From contig MJCC01000025.1 of the NCBI GenBank assembly GCA_001766655.1, positions 86,439-150,438 of the forward strand: DNA of 64,000 nt, given 5' to 3'. The DNA comes from Phytomonas francai. Lineage: Eukaryota; Euglenozoa; Kinetoplastea; Trypanosomatida; Trypanosomatidae. Position 1 is the first letter of the stretch. Every line of letters begins with the position of its first letter. Below the pieces are notes generated by a model. It did not search any database. It worked only from the letters and a program-made list of their open reading frames with translations, and was not told where the DNA came from. A program made the translations under genes and the position numbers. Below are positions 1 to 9,892 of the stretch, piece by piece.

Positions 1-402
1 GTCGCCGCCCGCCACGGCCACGCCCGTCCGCGCCGCGAGGGCCGCCAGCGTCGGCGGCGGCCACCGCGCGCGGCCCTCGACGACGACGAACATCGGGTCG
101 GCCGGGATGGGGTCAAACGAGGGCCCCTCCCGCCCCGAAGAAGGCGGGGAGGACGGAGAGGAAAAGGACGGGGCGGGAGGCCCGAGGTCCGCGAACATCG
201 CGGCGACGTTCACCGCCGGCGCCACGGCCTCGGCGGGGCGGGGGAGGCGGAGCGTCGAGAACTGCTGGGCCTCGAGCGCCTTGTTCGTGGCCCGGACCCG
301 CGGCGCCCTGCGCGCGGAGCTTTTTGTTCGCGACTTCCCCCCCCCGCGGGGGTTTGCGGAGGAAGAGGAAGAGGGGGGGTGCGCCCGCGCTGAGGAGGGC
401 AT
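1..402 (-). CDS. hypothetical protein, N-terminal part only (runs off the left edge)
   Basis: This is the third minus-strand frame, open from a TAA at 472-474 to the window edge. The first in-frame ATG is at 400-402. The first 45 residues or so are Ser/Pro/Gly/Arg-rich. After that the sequence looks like ordinary folded protein (NKALEAQQFSTLRLP, then PMFVVVEGRARWPP near the edge). It keeps the strand and high-GC codon use of its neighbours, whereas two longer overlapping frames are Pro/Arg-rich shadows. A pyrimidine run at 600-624 on the coding strand could serve its trans-splicing. I do not recognise the family; only about 134 residues are in view. Confidence 0.55.
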   Translation of the reverse strand, partial: MPSSARAHPPSSSSSANPRGGGKSRTKSSARRAPRVRATNKALEAQQFSTLRLPRPAEAVAPAVNVAAMFADLGPPAPSFSSPSSPPSSGREGPSFDPIPADPMFVVVEGRARWPPPTLAALAARTGVAVAGGD

Positions 403-904
403 CGGCGTATCGATGCCGGGGTTTTTTTTTCGTTCGGTGGGGGGGGCGGGGAGGAAACCGCGTGAGGTGGGTTAATGCACACGCGGATGCAAGGGAGACT
501 TTGGGGATTGCTTTTACAAGACGATTTCTATTCTCCTTGTCAGAGTAGTCGCATGCGAAGGCTCTGGAAGGGCGCGCACTCGAAAAGGTTTTCCTTTTTT
601 TAAAAAAAGAGAAAAAAGGAAAAAAGTATAGGTACCATGGGGTGATAAATCTCAACATGAGATCGTGTGTATGTGGGTGTACATGCGTTGGAAAGAGGCA
701 TCTGAAAAGTGGCTACTTGTTGATTATAAGTTGTTTTCTTTTTTTTCCCCCGTGGATTGTCAAGAGTTGGTTTAGCTAACAAAACAGGGAAACTTGCTTC
801 ACCTTTTAAGCCAAAACATACGCTGTAAGAATACCAAGCGGCTCCCCAGCCACCCACCGCCTGTCCTTCTCATCTGCTCCCATCCCAACGATGGCAAAAC
901 CCCA
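403..904. other. spacer
   Basis: Non-coding spacer. It has a long T/C tract on the minus strand (about 600-624), a likely trans-splicing signal for the gene to the left, and a T-rich plus-strand run at 734-750. No gene seen. Confidence 0.6.
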
Positions 905-1603
905 TCACAGGATAACGTAGAAAAGAATGAACAAAATAACGATCGCCGCCACGTAGTCCGTCGGATCGGAGAGGCGAGATGCGTGTAGTTCGGCGTCCCG
1001 CGCGCACTCCCTCGCCCTCTCGCCCGCAAACGGTGGGGAGCTATGCCGAACGGCCTCGTATTTATCCCGCAGAATGCGGTTGGCATAGAGTAAGGTGGCG
1101 TGCGCGAGCTGCGGGGTGGCCGAGCAGACGGCAAGCCATAGAGGAAATACGAAAATTTGAAGGGCGAGCGCGCCGGCAGGCCAGGCAACGGCCTCCACCC
1201 CCGAAGAGAATGTGCGAAGTCTCGCGAGCCACGCCTCCTGCCCCGCGGCCTTCCCCTGCAGCTCCTGAAGGATCGTCGGAAGCACCCGCGCCGACCTCTC
1301 AGGGTATTGGCAAAACATTGAAAAGTAGTGCACCACTAAAAGCCCGAAAAGGGGACCGATCGTCAGCGATTCGATCAATGCAAAGTGCCGCGCACATTCT
1401 GGGGAAAAGTGCTTTGGCCTTCCCTGGATAAACAAATGATGCCCGGCCAAAAAATCTGCCAGGGATTCACCGCCGCGGGTCGGATACCAACTGAATAAGC
1501 TTTGAATTGTGAATTTGCCATTTTGAGGCGCCGTGTTGCGTTGCCAATTTCGACGAAAGCCACAACCTGAAGGATAAAAAGGTAGGCGAGGACGTCGAAG
1601 CAT
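905..1603 (-). CDS. putative membrane protein with three hydrophobic segments
   Basis: A 232-residue protein. The ATG at 1601-1603 is the first ATG after a clear pyrimidine-tract/AG site at 1656-1680, which supports this start. The N-terminus is Arg-rich with almost no acidic residues (MLRRPRLPFYP...), compatible with organelle targeting. Hydrophobic stretches are visible at about residues 77-98 (SLTIGPLFGLLVVHYF), about 140-160 (GALALQIFVFPLWLAVC) and at the extreme C-terminus (YVAAIVILFILFYVIL), the last resembling a tail anchor. Size and layout are loosely like small peroxisomal/glycosomal membrane proteins of the PEX11/GIM5 kind, but I see no diagnostic motif and do not assign it. Confidence 0.7.
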   Translation of the reverse strand: MLRRPRLPFYPSGCGFRRNWQRNTAPQNGKFTIQSLFSWYPTRGGESLADFLAGHHLFIQGRPKHFSPECARHFALIESLTIGPLFGLLVVHYFSMFCQYPERSARVLPTILQELQGKAAGQEAWLARLRTFSSGVEAVAWPAGALALQIFVFPLWLAVCSATPQLAHATLLYANRILRDKYEAVRHSSPPFAGERARECARDAELHASRLSDPTDYVAAIVILFILFYVIL

Positions 1604-2145
1604 TCTTCCTTGGAGATATTCTCAAGGGTATCTGTCCACGAATTCGCTGATGTCTCTGTAGGCGTAAATAGAGAGGAAATAATTTAAACTCCCACTACAA
1701 GCTTCCCCACTCAACTCCTTAACTCGCACGGGTAGTACCTAGCTGGGATGTCGATCTTTCTTTTCCTTGGCAACGTACGGCTAATGAAGCTATCCTTAGA
1801 ATGTTCTTACCTTTTTGGATTACCTTTTTTTTGCGCGTGGATGCAGGTGTATATGGATTAGCAATAATAGCAAAACAAGTGACAGCAATTATCATCACCG
1901 CCATCCGTTAAACAACGAAAAGGAAAAAAAAGTAGAAGAGAAATCAAGGGGAAAAATAACCCATTTTCCTTTCATACATAAAACAGTAATAATAGCAAGC
2001 ACTCCGCCCACACACATACACGCACACACCTGTGTGGCGAGACCTTTAGAGGAAAAAAAGGTAATGAAGTTTAAAAATGAGCATTTTTTCCAAATAATGA
2101 TAATGATAGCGATTTTACTCGAGACCTTCACCACGTGCTTTGCGC
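1604..2145. other. spacer
   Basis: AT-rich spacer holding the acceptor site noted at 1656-1680, A-rich plus-strand runs around 1918-1935 and a CA-rich stretch near 2007-2030. No gene seen. Confidence 0.6.
1656..1680 (-). promoter_or_regulatory. probable trans-splice acceptor
   Basis: On the minus strand a pyrimidine-rich stretch (TTTCCTCTCTATTTACGCC) is followed by TACAG, with the first ATG about 55 nt downstream. This is the form of a kinetoplastid spliced-leader addition site. Confidence 0.5.
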
Positions 2146-2625
2146 CTAATAGGGCATGTAGGCGTCGTAGTCGGAGACGCAGCGCGCGAGCACCTCGACG
2201 TTCTTCGGCCGGACCATCCCGCCGAGGCGGTTGCTCTTCTTCGGCTCCGGCAATGGCTTGCCGGCCTTCTTCGCGGCCTGGAAGGCGTGGAAGTCGCGCT
2301 CCTTCTGCTTAAAGGCCTCCTGGCAGCGGGACTTGCGGATGTGCTCGAAGCGGACGCAGATGCGCTTGCGCAGCGTGCGGGTCCGGACGGGTTTGTTGAT
2401 AATCACGCCGACGCCGCGGGGGGTCACGTTCCAGACGATGCCGGTGCGGCCGTGGTAGTACTTGTGCGGCATCCCGGCCCGCACCGCGGCGTCCGCGACC
2501 ACGTCGACGTAGTCCCCGACCTTCACGTTCGTCAGGATCGTGGAGACGCTTGGCATGCCATGCTTGCGGAACTTCTTCGCAAACAGGTGCCGCGTCCCGC
2601 TCTTCAGACCGTAAGAGTGAACCAT
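2146..2625 (-). CDS. RPL21: 60S ribosomal protein L21 (eL21)
   Basis: A 159-residue protein of usual eL21 length with a good ATG start. It begins with the family pattern [20 protein letters not shown] and continues with [20 protein letters not shown] and [18 protein letters not shown], the SH3-like core of eL21. The C-terminal part is basic ([17 protein letters not shown]) and ends in a tyrosine. It is a structural protein of the cytosolic large subunit, found in eukaryotes and archaea but not bacteria. It lies outside the pyrimidine cluster and is one of the surest assignments here. Confidence 0.97.
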   Translation of the reverse strand: MVHSYGLKSGTRHLFAKKFRKHGMPSVSTILTNVKVGDYVDVVADAAVRAGMPHKYYHGRTGIVWNVTPRGVGVIINKPVRTRTLRKRICVRFEHIRKSRCQEAFKQKERDFHAFQAAKKAGKPLPEPKKSNRLGGMVRPKNVEVLARCVSDYDAYMPY

Positions 2626-3341
2626 GACTTAGCGCGTTGGTTGTGCTTGTGTGCCTCTGTGATTTGTTTTATTATATTTTCCCTCCACTGTTGGACCCTT
2701 ACACGTGTGCAAAGCTCTAGTACGCGAAGTATACCGCTCTAGGAAAGAGAAGGAGAAGATGGATAGTTCACATACGGGGGTGATCTTGAAGGCAAATAGC
2801 ATATCAAGGATAATAGATAATAATAAATGATAACAACAATAAACAAAAACACGCCATGTGTGAAGATCCCTTTGTTGTTGATGTTTTAGAAAAAGAACTC
2901 CCAACTATGAATAACAGTGGAATAAGAGATATGGGCCCGACCCATCAATCCATATATCCCCCCCACCACCACCCCCTTGTGCTTCTAATGATCCCCCCTT
3001 CCTGGAGTATTTAACGCTGTGATGGCAACTACATAAGTCATGAAGAAGGAAAAACTTAGACGTTATTGAACAGATTTCCCTTCCACAGATAATATCAAAA
3101 GGGGAAAGAACGATCCATTCATACACCTGAAAAGTATCACCCTCTCATTGTTGCCCTTCAACCTAACCTGTGGTGATCTTTGCTGTGGACACGTGCTGAG
3201 AAGAAGAAATAAATCTAACATACCCTTTCCCGATAAAAGCGGATAACGTTAAAGGGAGCTGTACGACTCGATAGGATTTATAGATCCATATATAGTATCC
3301 CTCTATCATTATTGGTTTTATAATTTTACTATTTAAATGCC
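2626..3341. other. spacer
   Basis: About 0.7 kb of AT-rich sequence with a short C-rich plus-strand run near 2958-2984. Short open frames here are unsupported. No gene seen. Confidence 0.6.
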
Positions 3342-6300
3342 TTAGGCATCCGTGGGTGGCGCGAGCGCGTCTATCAGAGCGGCCCCCAAAGCCCCACCCA
3401 TCTGGTGCTGCGGTAGCAACACGATAGAGGGGATCTTTGACCCTTCAGATGCCTTTCCGTCGACCGTAGTGGGGGCCAGCCAACACGCCTTGAAGAGTTT
3501 CCGTGCGGACCCTAAAACGCACCGAGAGCGGTGCCCGATGCATTGGCGTATTTCCTCCCGAAGCTCGCCACCGCCCCTCCCAGCCGTCAACCGCCGCGGC
3601 AGGCCGAGGTGCAGGATGAGATCAATTTGGCCGCATCGAGAGAGTGCCTGAACCTCCCGCGCGAGATGCAGCTGCGCGTCCGCGAGGACCAGCACTTCTG
3701 CGTGGTGTCGTGCGAGATCCTCGACGTCGCCGGATGCTTCGATGGCAGGGACCGCATCGAGGGAGTCTGCGACGCTTTGCCCCCCCGAACGCAACGACGG
3801 TCCGGAGAGACGATCTAAGAGTAGCTGTTGCTCCCGACGCGTCGAGCCGAAGACGACGACAGCCTTTGCCTGGGCAGAATGCGATGCCCTCGCCGCGGCG
3901 AAAAACTCACGGATGATCGCCACTGCCTCGGTTATTTTAGCCTCTTCGATCGCCTCGCCCCTCCCCATGCGGTCTTGTGGTGGTGCCTGCGAATCGCGGA
4001 TGACGGGGGGGACGGGGACGGGGCGCACCTCTGCATCGATGAAGTCCCAGATGGACTCATCCCGAAGCTCCCACACGTGCAGGGCGCGCGTTAACGCGGA
4101 CGGCGCGAGCTCCTCGCCGCCGCCGCCGGCGTCCGGCAACCAGGAGTGCCGGATCTGCGCCTCCACCTCGCGGCCGCACGCGCCGACGGTGAAGAAGAAC
4201 TGGCAGTCGACGTCGACCGCGTTCATGACGGCGATCCAGTCGGCAGGGGGGAACCTCTCCTTCCACGGCGGGAGCACCAGCGCCCGCTCGGCGTGCAGCA
4301 CCGCGCAGGCACGGACCTGCTCGAGCTGGAGCGCGGCCGCGGCCCCGCCGGCGTGGCGCAGCGCCCCGTGCAGCGCCGCCACGGTGCAGAGGAGGACGGG
4401 CACCCGCCGCGACAGGCCGCCCCGCAGGGGATGTCGCGCGACAACGGGAGGACAGGCCGCCGTGGCAGGGAGGGGGGGAAGACAGGCCGCCGTGGCAGGG
4501 AGGGGGGGAAGACAGGCCGCCGTGGCAGGGAGGGGGGGAGGGATGGAAACGGGGGGCGGGGCCGACACCGGGGGGTCGTCCCGCGGGCGTGGCGGCGCGG
4601 CCCACTGCTCGGACGGATGCCCCGCGCGGGGGTTCCTTTCGGCGCCGGTGTCGGGGCGGCCCGCGCTACGCCGCCGCCCCCGCGTCGTCGCCCGGGGCTC
4701 GTGTTCGGATTTGCGCCGGTCCGCCTCGCGCCGACGCCGCGAGGACGGGTGGTGGTGGTGGTGGTGGTGGTGGGAATGGCGGGAGTGCCGGGAGTGCCGG
4801 CGGTGGCGCCGATGACGATGCCGCGAGGAGGAAGAGGAGGAGGTCGAGCGATGACGACGGCGATGGTGATGATGATGATGGCGCGAACGTCGATGGGGAC
4901 GGTGGCGTCGACGGGATACCGAATGGCGCGGAGAGTCTCGCAGGGATGACGCATCGCTCGTCCCTCGGGAGCCGTAGCTCACACTGCTATAACGACTGGT
5001 AGAGGAGCGGCTTCGTCGTCGTTTATCGATTCGCCCTGATGCATACTGTGAAGCCGCAGGTGTTGGCGGTGGCACCGGTGATGGAGAAGGCAACGGAAAC
5101 TCCGGGGAGACCCCATTAACAAGCCGCACCAACTCCTCGAGGCGCTCCGAGTGCACAACACCAGAGGGTCTTATCGAAGGGCTCTCAAGGGGGGGATCCC
5201 CGGCAGGATGTAAGTCTTCCGCATCGATAACCCCCTCCTCCTTGGCCCGAGAGGTGTACTCAAGCTCTAGTTTAACGAGCTGAGTGGGGTCATGCCCGTC
5301 GCCATCCCCCCGGGCACGCTCAAAGGTAAGAAATGTAAAGGCCTCCTGGCCAAACACATCGGTGAGCCACCGTGCACATCCCACCAGCTCCGAAAAGGTA
5401 TGCACCACCACCAATGCCTTGGGAAGACCCTTGGCGGTGTCGCCATTCCTCTCCTTGGCCTCTGCGTTTGCACGTTCATCCCCCTCGGGGCTGATTTGAC
5501 CGCACCCCTGGTCATCAAGGGGATCACAAGGGTTTGGCACATGTGTACCGTCAGGAGAAGGTTTCGCGACGGTGTACACGCCTCCCGAAAAGAGGGTACT
5601 GAAGCCAACCGCGAGCAAGGTAGCACTCCGCTTGCCCGACCCATATGGTCCGCTGAGAATCGTGTGGTAGCCGAGCAACATTGACGGGAGGGCAAACTGC
5701 TGGAGTCCAGGCAACGTCGCACGCGACGCGGCGGAGGCTGCAGGCAGAGAAGATTCAACACCCTGCTGAGAAGGGCTGCTCGGCAGATCGGCCGGTGTCC
5801 CAAAGATCAGCGCCTGAAGCTCCTGAAGCCGCTGAGTGCTCACCTGTGCACTGTAACCACCCTCCGTACCCTTAGCGAGGTCCAAGGCCGCACCAGGCGC
5901 AAACAGATGCTCTCTGTGCGATCCCCTCGATGAAAGCTGCGGCGCACGGACGCGGAGAAGCCCCGCCTCAACCTCCAGAGGCAGCGCCAAATCCGCCACG
6001 CTCCAGAGAGGTAGCGGTGGTACCGAAGACGGGTGCGCCTGCGCGGAGGACCTGAAAAAGATGCCGTGATAGCGCTCCATGAAACGGCGACGCAGCCCCG
6101 GCTTTGCTTCCCAATAGCCTGTGAGGGCCACATCCGCGGCGGGCTTCCAACCGGTGAACGACGACGACGAGGCGAGGTGCGCGCCTTCACTGTCCTCTTC
6201 CTCTTCCGAAGGCTGCAGCACGTGATCGTAATCGCCGCCGCTGCCAGTGGAGGAGAGCCCTTCATCGTTTTGATGTGCATCCTCCATAGGACGACTTGGG

Positions 6301-6431
6301 GGCTCTCGCTGGGGGACAAGCCCCAGCCGCCCCCCAGCCGCGATGACGAGCTCCAACAGAGATTTCTGCGGCGGTTGTGGGGGTGCGGTTTGACCAGAGG
6401 CGCGCACGAACTCTGGGAAAACGAGGCTCAT
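3342..6431 (-). CDS. degenerate DEAD-box helicase-like protein with RS/His-rich insert
   Basis: A 1029-residue protein with the outline of a two-RecA DEAD-box helicase but broken motifs. A motif I-like loop GPYGSGKR lies at about 261-268, with Arg where Ser/Thr normally follows the Lys. HTFSELV (344-350) sits at the motif Ia place. Where DEAD should be, the sequence reads HAER (713-716), and SAT is replaced by TVG (748-750). In the second lobe, ADAQLHLARE (917-926) stands where ATDVAARG is usual. Between the half-motifs lies an insert (about 460-675) rich in Arg-Ser, long His runs and three copies of PPLPATAACL. ATP hydrolysis therefore looks unlikely; an RNA-binding or scaffold role is inference. 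A splice acceptor 26 nt upstream supports the start. Confidence 0.75.
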   Translation of the reverse strand: MSLVFPEFVRASGQTAPPQPPQKSLLELVIAAGGRLGLVPQREPPSRPMEDAHQNDEGLSSTGSGGDYDHVLQPSEEEEDSEGAHLASSSSFTGWKPAADVALTGYWEAKPGLRRRFMERYHGIFFRSSAQAHPSSVPPLPLWSVADLALPLEVEAGLLRVRAPQLSSRGSHREHLFAPGAALDLAKGTEGGYSAQVSTQRLQELQALIFGTPADLPSSPSQQGVESSLPAASAASRATLPGLQQFALPSMLLGYHTILSGPYGSGKRSATLLAVGFSTLFSGGVYTVAKPSPDGTHVPNPCDPLDDQGCGQISPEGDERANAEAKERNGDTAKGLPKALVVVHTFSELVGCARWLTDVFGQEAFTFLTFERARGDGDGHDPTQLVKLELEYTSRAKEEGVIDAEDLHPAGDPPLESPSIRPSGVVHSERLEELVRLVNGVSPEFPLPSPSPVPPPTPAASQYASGRIDKRRRSRSSTSRYSSVSYGSRGTSDASSLRDSPRHSVSRRRHRPHRRSRHHHHHHRRRHRSTSSSSSSRHRHRRHRRHSRHSRHSHHHHHHHHPSSRRRREADRRKSEHEPRATTRGRRRSAGRPDTGAERNPRAGHPSEQWAAPPRPRDDPPVSAPPPVSIPPPLPATAACLPPLPATAACLPPLPATAACPPVVARHPLRGGLSRRVPVLLCTVAALHGALRHAGGAAAALQLEQVRACAVLHAERALVLPPWKERFPPADWIAVMNAVDVDCQFFFTVGACGREVEAQIRHSWLPDAGGGGEELAPSALTRALHVWELRDESIWDFIDAEVRPVPVPPVIRDSQAPPQDRMGRGEAIEEAKITEAVAIIREFFAAARASHSAQAKAVVVFGSTRREQQLLLDRLSGPSLRSGGQSVADSLDAVPAIEASGDVEDLARHHAEVLVLADAQLHLAREVQALSRCGQIDLILHLGLPRRLTAGRGGGELREEIRQCIGHRSRCVLGSARKLFKACWLAPTTVDGKASEGSKIPSIVLLPQHQMGGALGAALIDALAPPTDA
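4451..4540. repeat. 30-bp tandem repeat, three copies
   Basis: Units at 4451, 4481 and 4511, identical except for the last base or so. They lie in the helicase-like gene and encode three repeats of the ten residues PPLPATAACL, so repeat number can change without a frameshift. Confidence 0.95.
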
Positions 6432-7336
6432 TTTGACACGTCTACGACAATCAATTCTAAATAAAAGAAATAAGAAGGAAAAAAGGGCGAATATATTAGC
6501 GTGAAGGTGAACTCAAATCTATGCTGGAAAATGACGCGTTACTCTTCCTTTTCCTATATGAACGTATAAAGAGAAACAAAAAAAAAACATATCGACTTGA
6601 AGTATTTAAAAATGGAAAAGGTGCACATGAAAGCGGACACACATCACATCCCACAGAGTTCTCTCCAGATAGGCAAACATCAATGTACGTTCATTGTAAT
6701 AAAAGGGTATATTTGTAGTGATAAGTATCATACGTGGCAATCCTATTTTAATCCTCTAAAAGAAATAAAACAAGTGTACCTGTTTTTTTTTCTGCAATCC
6801 AAGACCATTTCTACTATATATTTTCAAATTCCTAAGACAATTTTGTGGTGACTACTAACTCCTTACTAGGGGTTCACATTCCTCTTTGATAGAACGTGTG
6901 GTATCGTCGTTTGAGCGAGGCAAAACTACAAAATATGGATTTCTCATTGCCACGATGATGCATAAGCGGAATAATTTAAAATGAATACATTAATAGATAT
7001 GTATATGTATATGTATATTTATTTACACATATGTATATTCCTGTTTTCTTTTAGGGATACACGATACGTGCTAAGATGTCATCACTATCACTACGCACAC
7101 AACTGTTCATATGCGTATAATTACGCGTGCTTTATTATCCCCACTATCTAATCTTACTTCGTTTTTTTTTATTCCGAAATACCTGCATAAAAAAAAGATA
7201 AGAAGTAATGAAATAAACGGTACAAAGCCGCACTTTTGCCTCACAAATGCACCGGTATAAGTTAAAAAATCAATAAAAATAATAAGTTTTTCCCGTTTTT
7301 CTTTTCTTCGCACCTCACACAATATAACTGCAGTAC
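6432..7336. other. spacer
   Basis: AT-rich spacer of 0.9 kb. It contains the acceptor site at 6457-6487, further T-rich minus-strand runs and TATATG-type repeats near 6995-7030. No gene seen. Confidence 0.6.
6457..6487 (-). promoter_or_regulatory. probable trans-splice acceptor
   Basis: The minus strand reads a long T/C tract (CCCTTTTTTCCTTCTTATTT and on) ending in TTTAG, 26 nt before the ATG at 6429-6431. It is among the clearest acceptor-like sites in the window. Confidence 0.6.
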
Positions 7337-8323
7337 TTATTCGGGTGATCGCTGCAAATTGGGGTGCGTCTCTGTTGAGCGCAAGAGCACACCATCACTG
7401 AGTGGAGTCTGATGACGTTTGCTGATCAAGTCCAATATATCATCACTAACCTTGGCGAGTGGCCCATTGCTCAGACTGATTGCGCCACGTTCGGGGGACT
7501 CGATTATATCAAACAGCAGCGGGGAATCATCGAACGGCCCGTCGTTAAACAACGCAGTCCGCAAAATTGTGTACGTGATATCGTCGTACGGAACCTTCAT
7601 CATGGTCATGTCCTTAAGCACCTTGAGGCACATCCCATGCGCGTGTTCGTGCTTCTCCCCACCAATACGAAGGATATTTGCAATATCATTGCACAAGGCC
7701 GTATCAAAGATCTGTTCGACAACGACTTTGATAGACTGCGCACATTCGTCGATACGGGCCTTAACTTGTGCGTACTCCTTTTTCTGTTGGTCGAGAAAGT
7801 CCTGTTTGAAGGCCGTGAGGCCACGCTTGAGGACGTCTTTGATGTAGTAACTAGAAAGTTCGTGATTTTTGAGCTCCTTATCCTTTAGGCGGATAGGGTA
7901 CATCGTCTCCTCATAGAATGTCATCAAACTCGCCATATCCTTCCACTGAGTCTTACGAAAACGTTCGAAAGCGTCTCGGGAGAACTGGGGATTCGTGGAA
8001 TTATCATCATAGCGAGCGGCAACCTGCCGCTCCAACATGCGAAAATCGACTTTGTCAGTGATTGTGGCGATGAGTGGGGCATACCTTGTTCGTGCGAGGT
8101 TCATCTTTGCAAAGAGCGTCTCGCGTGGCGTCTCTAGTTTGTCCAGGAGAGACAAGGGAACCTTAAAAACCTTTGCCACCTCCTCTTGTGAAGAAGGGCA
8201 TCCCAGCTTCAGCTCTGTCGTCGGTGGCAAGGGATTGTCAGAGACCGCGAGGCTGTGCACTCCGCGAGATATGATGGGCAAAAAACCCACACACCGCAAT
8301 CCTCGATGGTACACAAGACGCAT
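7337..8323 (-). CDS. probable mitochondrial protein of unknown function
   Basis: A 328-residue protein starting at a good ATG. The N-terminus (MRLVYHRGLRCVGFLPIISR) is basic, lacks acidic residues and looks like a mitochondrial presequence. The remainder is mainly charged, helix-forming sequence, for example DQQKKEYAQVKARIDECAQS and EKHEHAHGMCLKVLKDM. I see no catalytic motif and no membrane segment. It lies directly downstream of DHODH, at the end of the pyrimidine genes, but nothing ties it to that pathway. A mitoribosome or respiratory-complex accessory protein would fit the style of sequence; that is a guess. Confidence 0.75.
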   Translation of the reverse strand: MRLVYHRGLRCVGFLPIISRGVHSLAVSDNPLPPTTELKLGCPSSQEEVAKVFKVPLSLLDKLETPRETLFAKMNLARTRYAPLIATITDKVDFRMLERQVAARYDDNSTNPQFSRDAFERFRKTQWKDMASLMTFYEETMYPIRLKDKELKNHELSSYYIKDVLKRGLTAFKQDFLDQQKKEYAQVKARIDECAQSIKVVVEQIFDTALCNDIANILRIGGEKHEHAHGMCLKVLKDMTMMKVPYDDITYTILRTALFNDGPFDDSPLLFDIIESPERGAISLSNGPLAKVSDDILDLISKRHQTPLSDGVLLRSTETHPNLQRSPE

Positions 8324-8950
8324 CTGTCACGTCTAAAATTTACTATAGGAGATATAAAAGGTAACTAGCTGATTATGATAGTTTGGTGTGACAGGGTATT
8401 TAGAGTAAAAAGATGCCACTAACTATCGAGGTTTGATGGTCTGTGTCACAGTGTTTATATATGTTTGTATGTGCACTTATAAAAGAATTCAGGTTATCAT
8501 ATATAGATATATCGATGCCCACATGTGTATGGGAGAGAAGAGAAAAATATGGCACGCGCAATCACCATTCAGGTGATGGAATGGACCGCTACGACACAAC
8601 CTGCAACTCGTATCGAAGTGTACACAAGAGGACAAACATACGGCTCAAGCAAGCCATAGATATGAAAAGACGCATTTAGTATCCAACATGTCCGGGGCTA
8701 CCGCTGGGATCGCGAAAATACGCCCTTCGCTGACACCAACGGCTATCAACTGGACAGAAGGAAGGAAACACTGGTGTTATTTCTTGCAGTAGTAACTCTA
8801 GATATCGAATTGGTATATCTACACGCTCCTCGTAATCAATAGTGAAGGTATATTTCTGTTATGAAGGCTGCGTCAATGTGCTAAAAGCTCCCAATGTGCG
8901 TTTTTATTCACCTTAATCAATGGTGCATATCCTTAAAGTTATGCGACGAC
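8324..8950. other. spacer
   Basis: Spacer between DHODH and the probable mitochondrial gene, mixed composition. No gene or notable repeat seen. Confidence 0.6.
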
Positions 8951-9892
8951 TTACTCAATCAACTTCACCTTGCCTCGGAACTCATCCAGCGTAGCGTAGC
9001 CCTTACGGCCCATCAACTCCTGAAGTTCCAGGCAGAGCCTCTCAAAGATCGCAGTGCCTTCGTCATAAAGCGCAGTGCCCACCTGGATCATCGAGGCCCC
9101 GGCAAGGACATGCAGAAAGGCATCCTCGCCGGTGTACACCCCACCACAGCCGAAGATCTGCTTAGCCGGGCAGCGGCGGTAGAACGCATTCACGTTCGCG
9201 AGCGCTGTGGGGAGGATATACTTCCCGCCAAGCCCGCCAAACCCCTGCTTCGGCTTTATCACCACGGACTCGCTCTCCACATCGATGAAGAGCCCATTTC
9301 CGATGCTGTTCACGCACGTGATGAAGTTCACGAGCGGAAACTCGTTCAGGATAGCCGCTGCCTGGTCAAAGTGCGCGATGTCGAAGTACGGCGGCATTTT
9401 GACGCCGAACGGACGTCCATAGGCCGCCGATGCCGCAGACAGGTATTTTCTCATGTCTTCAAAGTCGTACGCGATCTGCGGCTTGCCCGGGACATTCGGG
9501 CACGACAAGTTCAGCTCGAGTATCACGCCCTTCGAGTCCGTGATCGCCGCGAGTCTGCGGCACATGTCCTCGTTTTCCCCCACGGAGAGACCAGAGAGCG
9601 AGACGAAAAGCGGCTTCGCCGCGTAGTCGTGCTCCCTCGCAGCGTAGTCCTCGTAAAAGGGAAAGCCAAGGTTTGGCAACCCCATCGAATTGATGCTCCC
9701 GAGTTCAAGCGACTTATACCGCGGCTCCGGGTTGCCAACACGCGGAGCGGTCGTGCAGCTCTTCGTGACGAGGCTGCCACTCGCGCTCGCGGTCATCGCG
9801 TCGAGCTCCTCCCTGGTGGTACACATCACACCAGCCGCATTCATGAACGGGTTCGCAAACCGATGCCCGAGAATATTAAGCTCCAAGCTCAT
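8951..9892 (-). CDS. pyr4: dihydroorotate dehydrogenase, class 1A (fumarate-type)
   Basis: Oxidises dihydroorotate to orotate, the fourth step of UMP synthesis. At 313 residues with no presequence or membrane anchor it is the soluble FMN enzyme of class 1A, which in trypanosomatids uses fumarate as acceptor in the cytosol; mitochondrial class 2 enzymes are longer and anchored. The catalytic base is Cys131 in LELNLSCPNVPGKP, and the orotate/FMN residues are visible in LVTKSC (Lys44), SINSMGLPN and CVNSIGNG; FGCGGVYTGEDA near the C-terminus binds FMN phosphate. It is the last gene of the pyrimidine cluster, downstream of ATC. Family membership is certain; the electron acceptor follows from the family. 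Confidence 0.97.
   Translation of the reverse strand: MSLELNILGHRFANPFMNAAGVMCTTREELDAMTASASGSLVTKSCTTAPRVGNPEPRYKSLELGSINSMGLPNLGFPFYEDYAAREHDYAAKPLFVSLSGLSVGENEDMCRRLAAITDSKGVILELNLSCPNVPGKPQIAYDFEDMRKYLSAASAAYGRPFGVKMPPYFDIAHFDQAAAILNEFPLVNFITCVNSIGNGLFIDVESESVVIKPKQGFGGLGGKYILPTALANVNAFYRRCPAKQIFGCGGVYTGEDAFLHVLAGASMIQVGTALYDEGTAIFERLCLELQELMGRKGYATLDEFRGKVKLIE

Noticed and set aside
905..1603. PEX11/GIM5 assignment for the small membrane protein
   Set aside because: Size and hydrophobic layout are suggestive but no diagnostic motif was found, so it was left unnamed.
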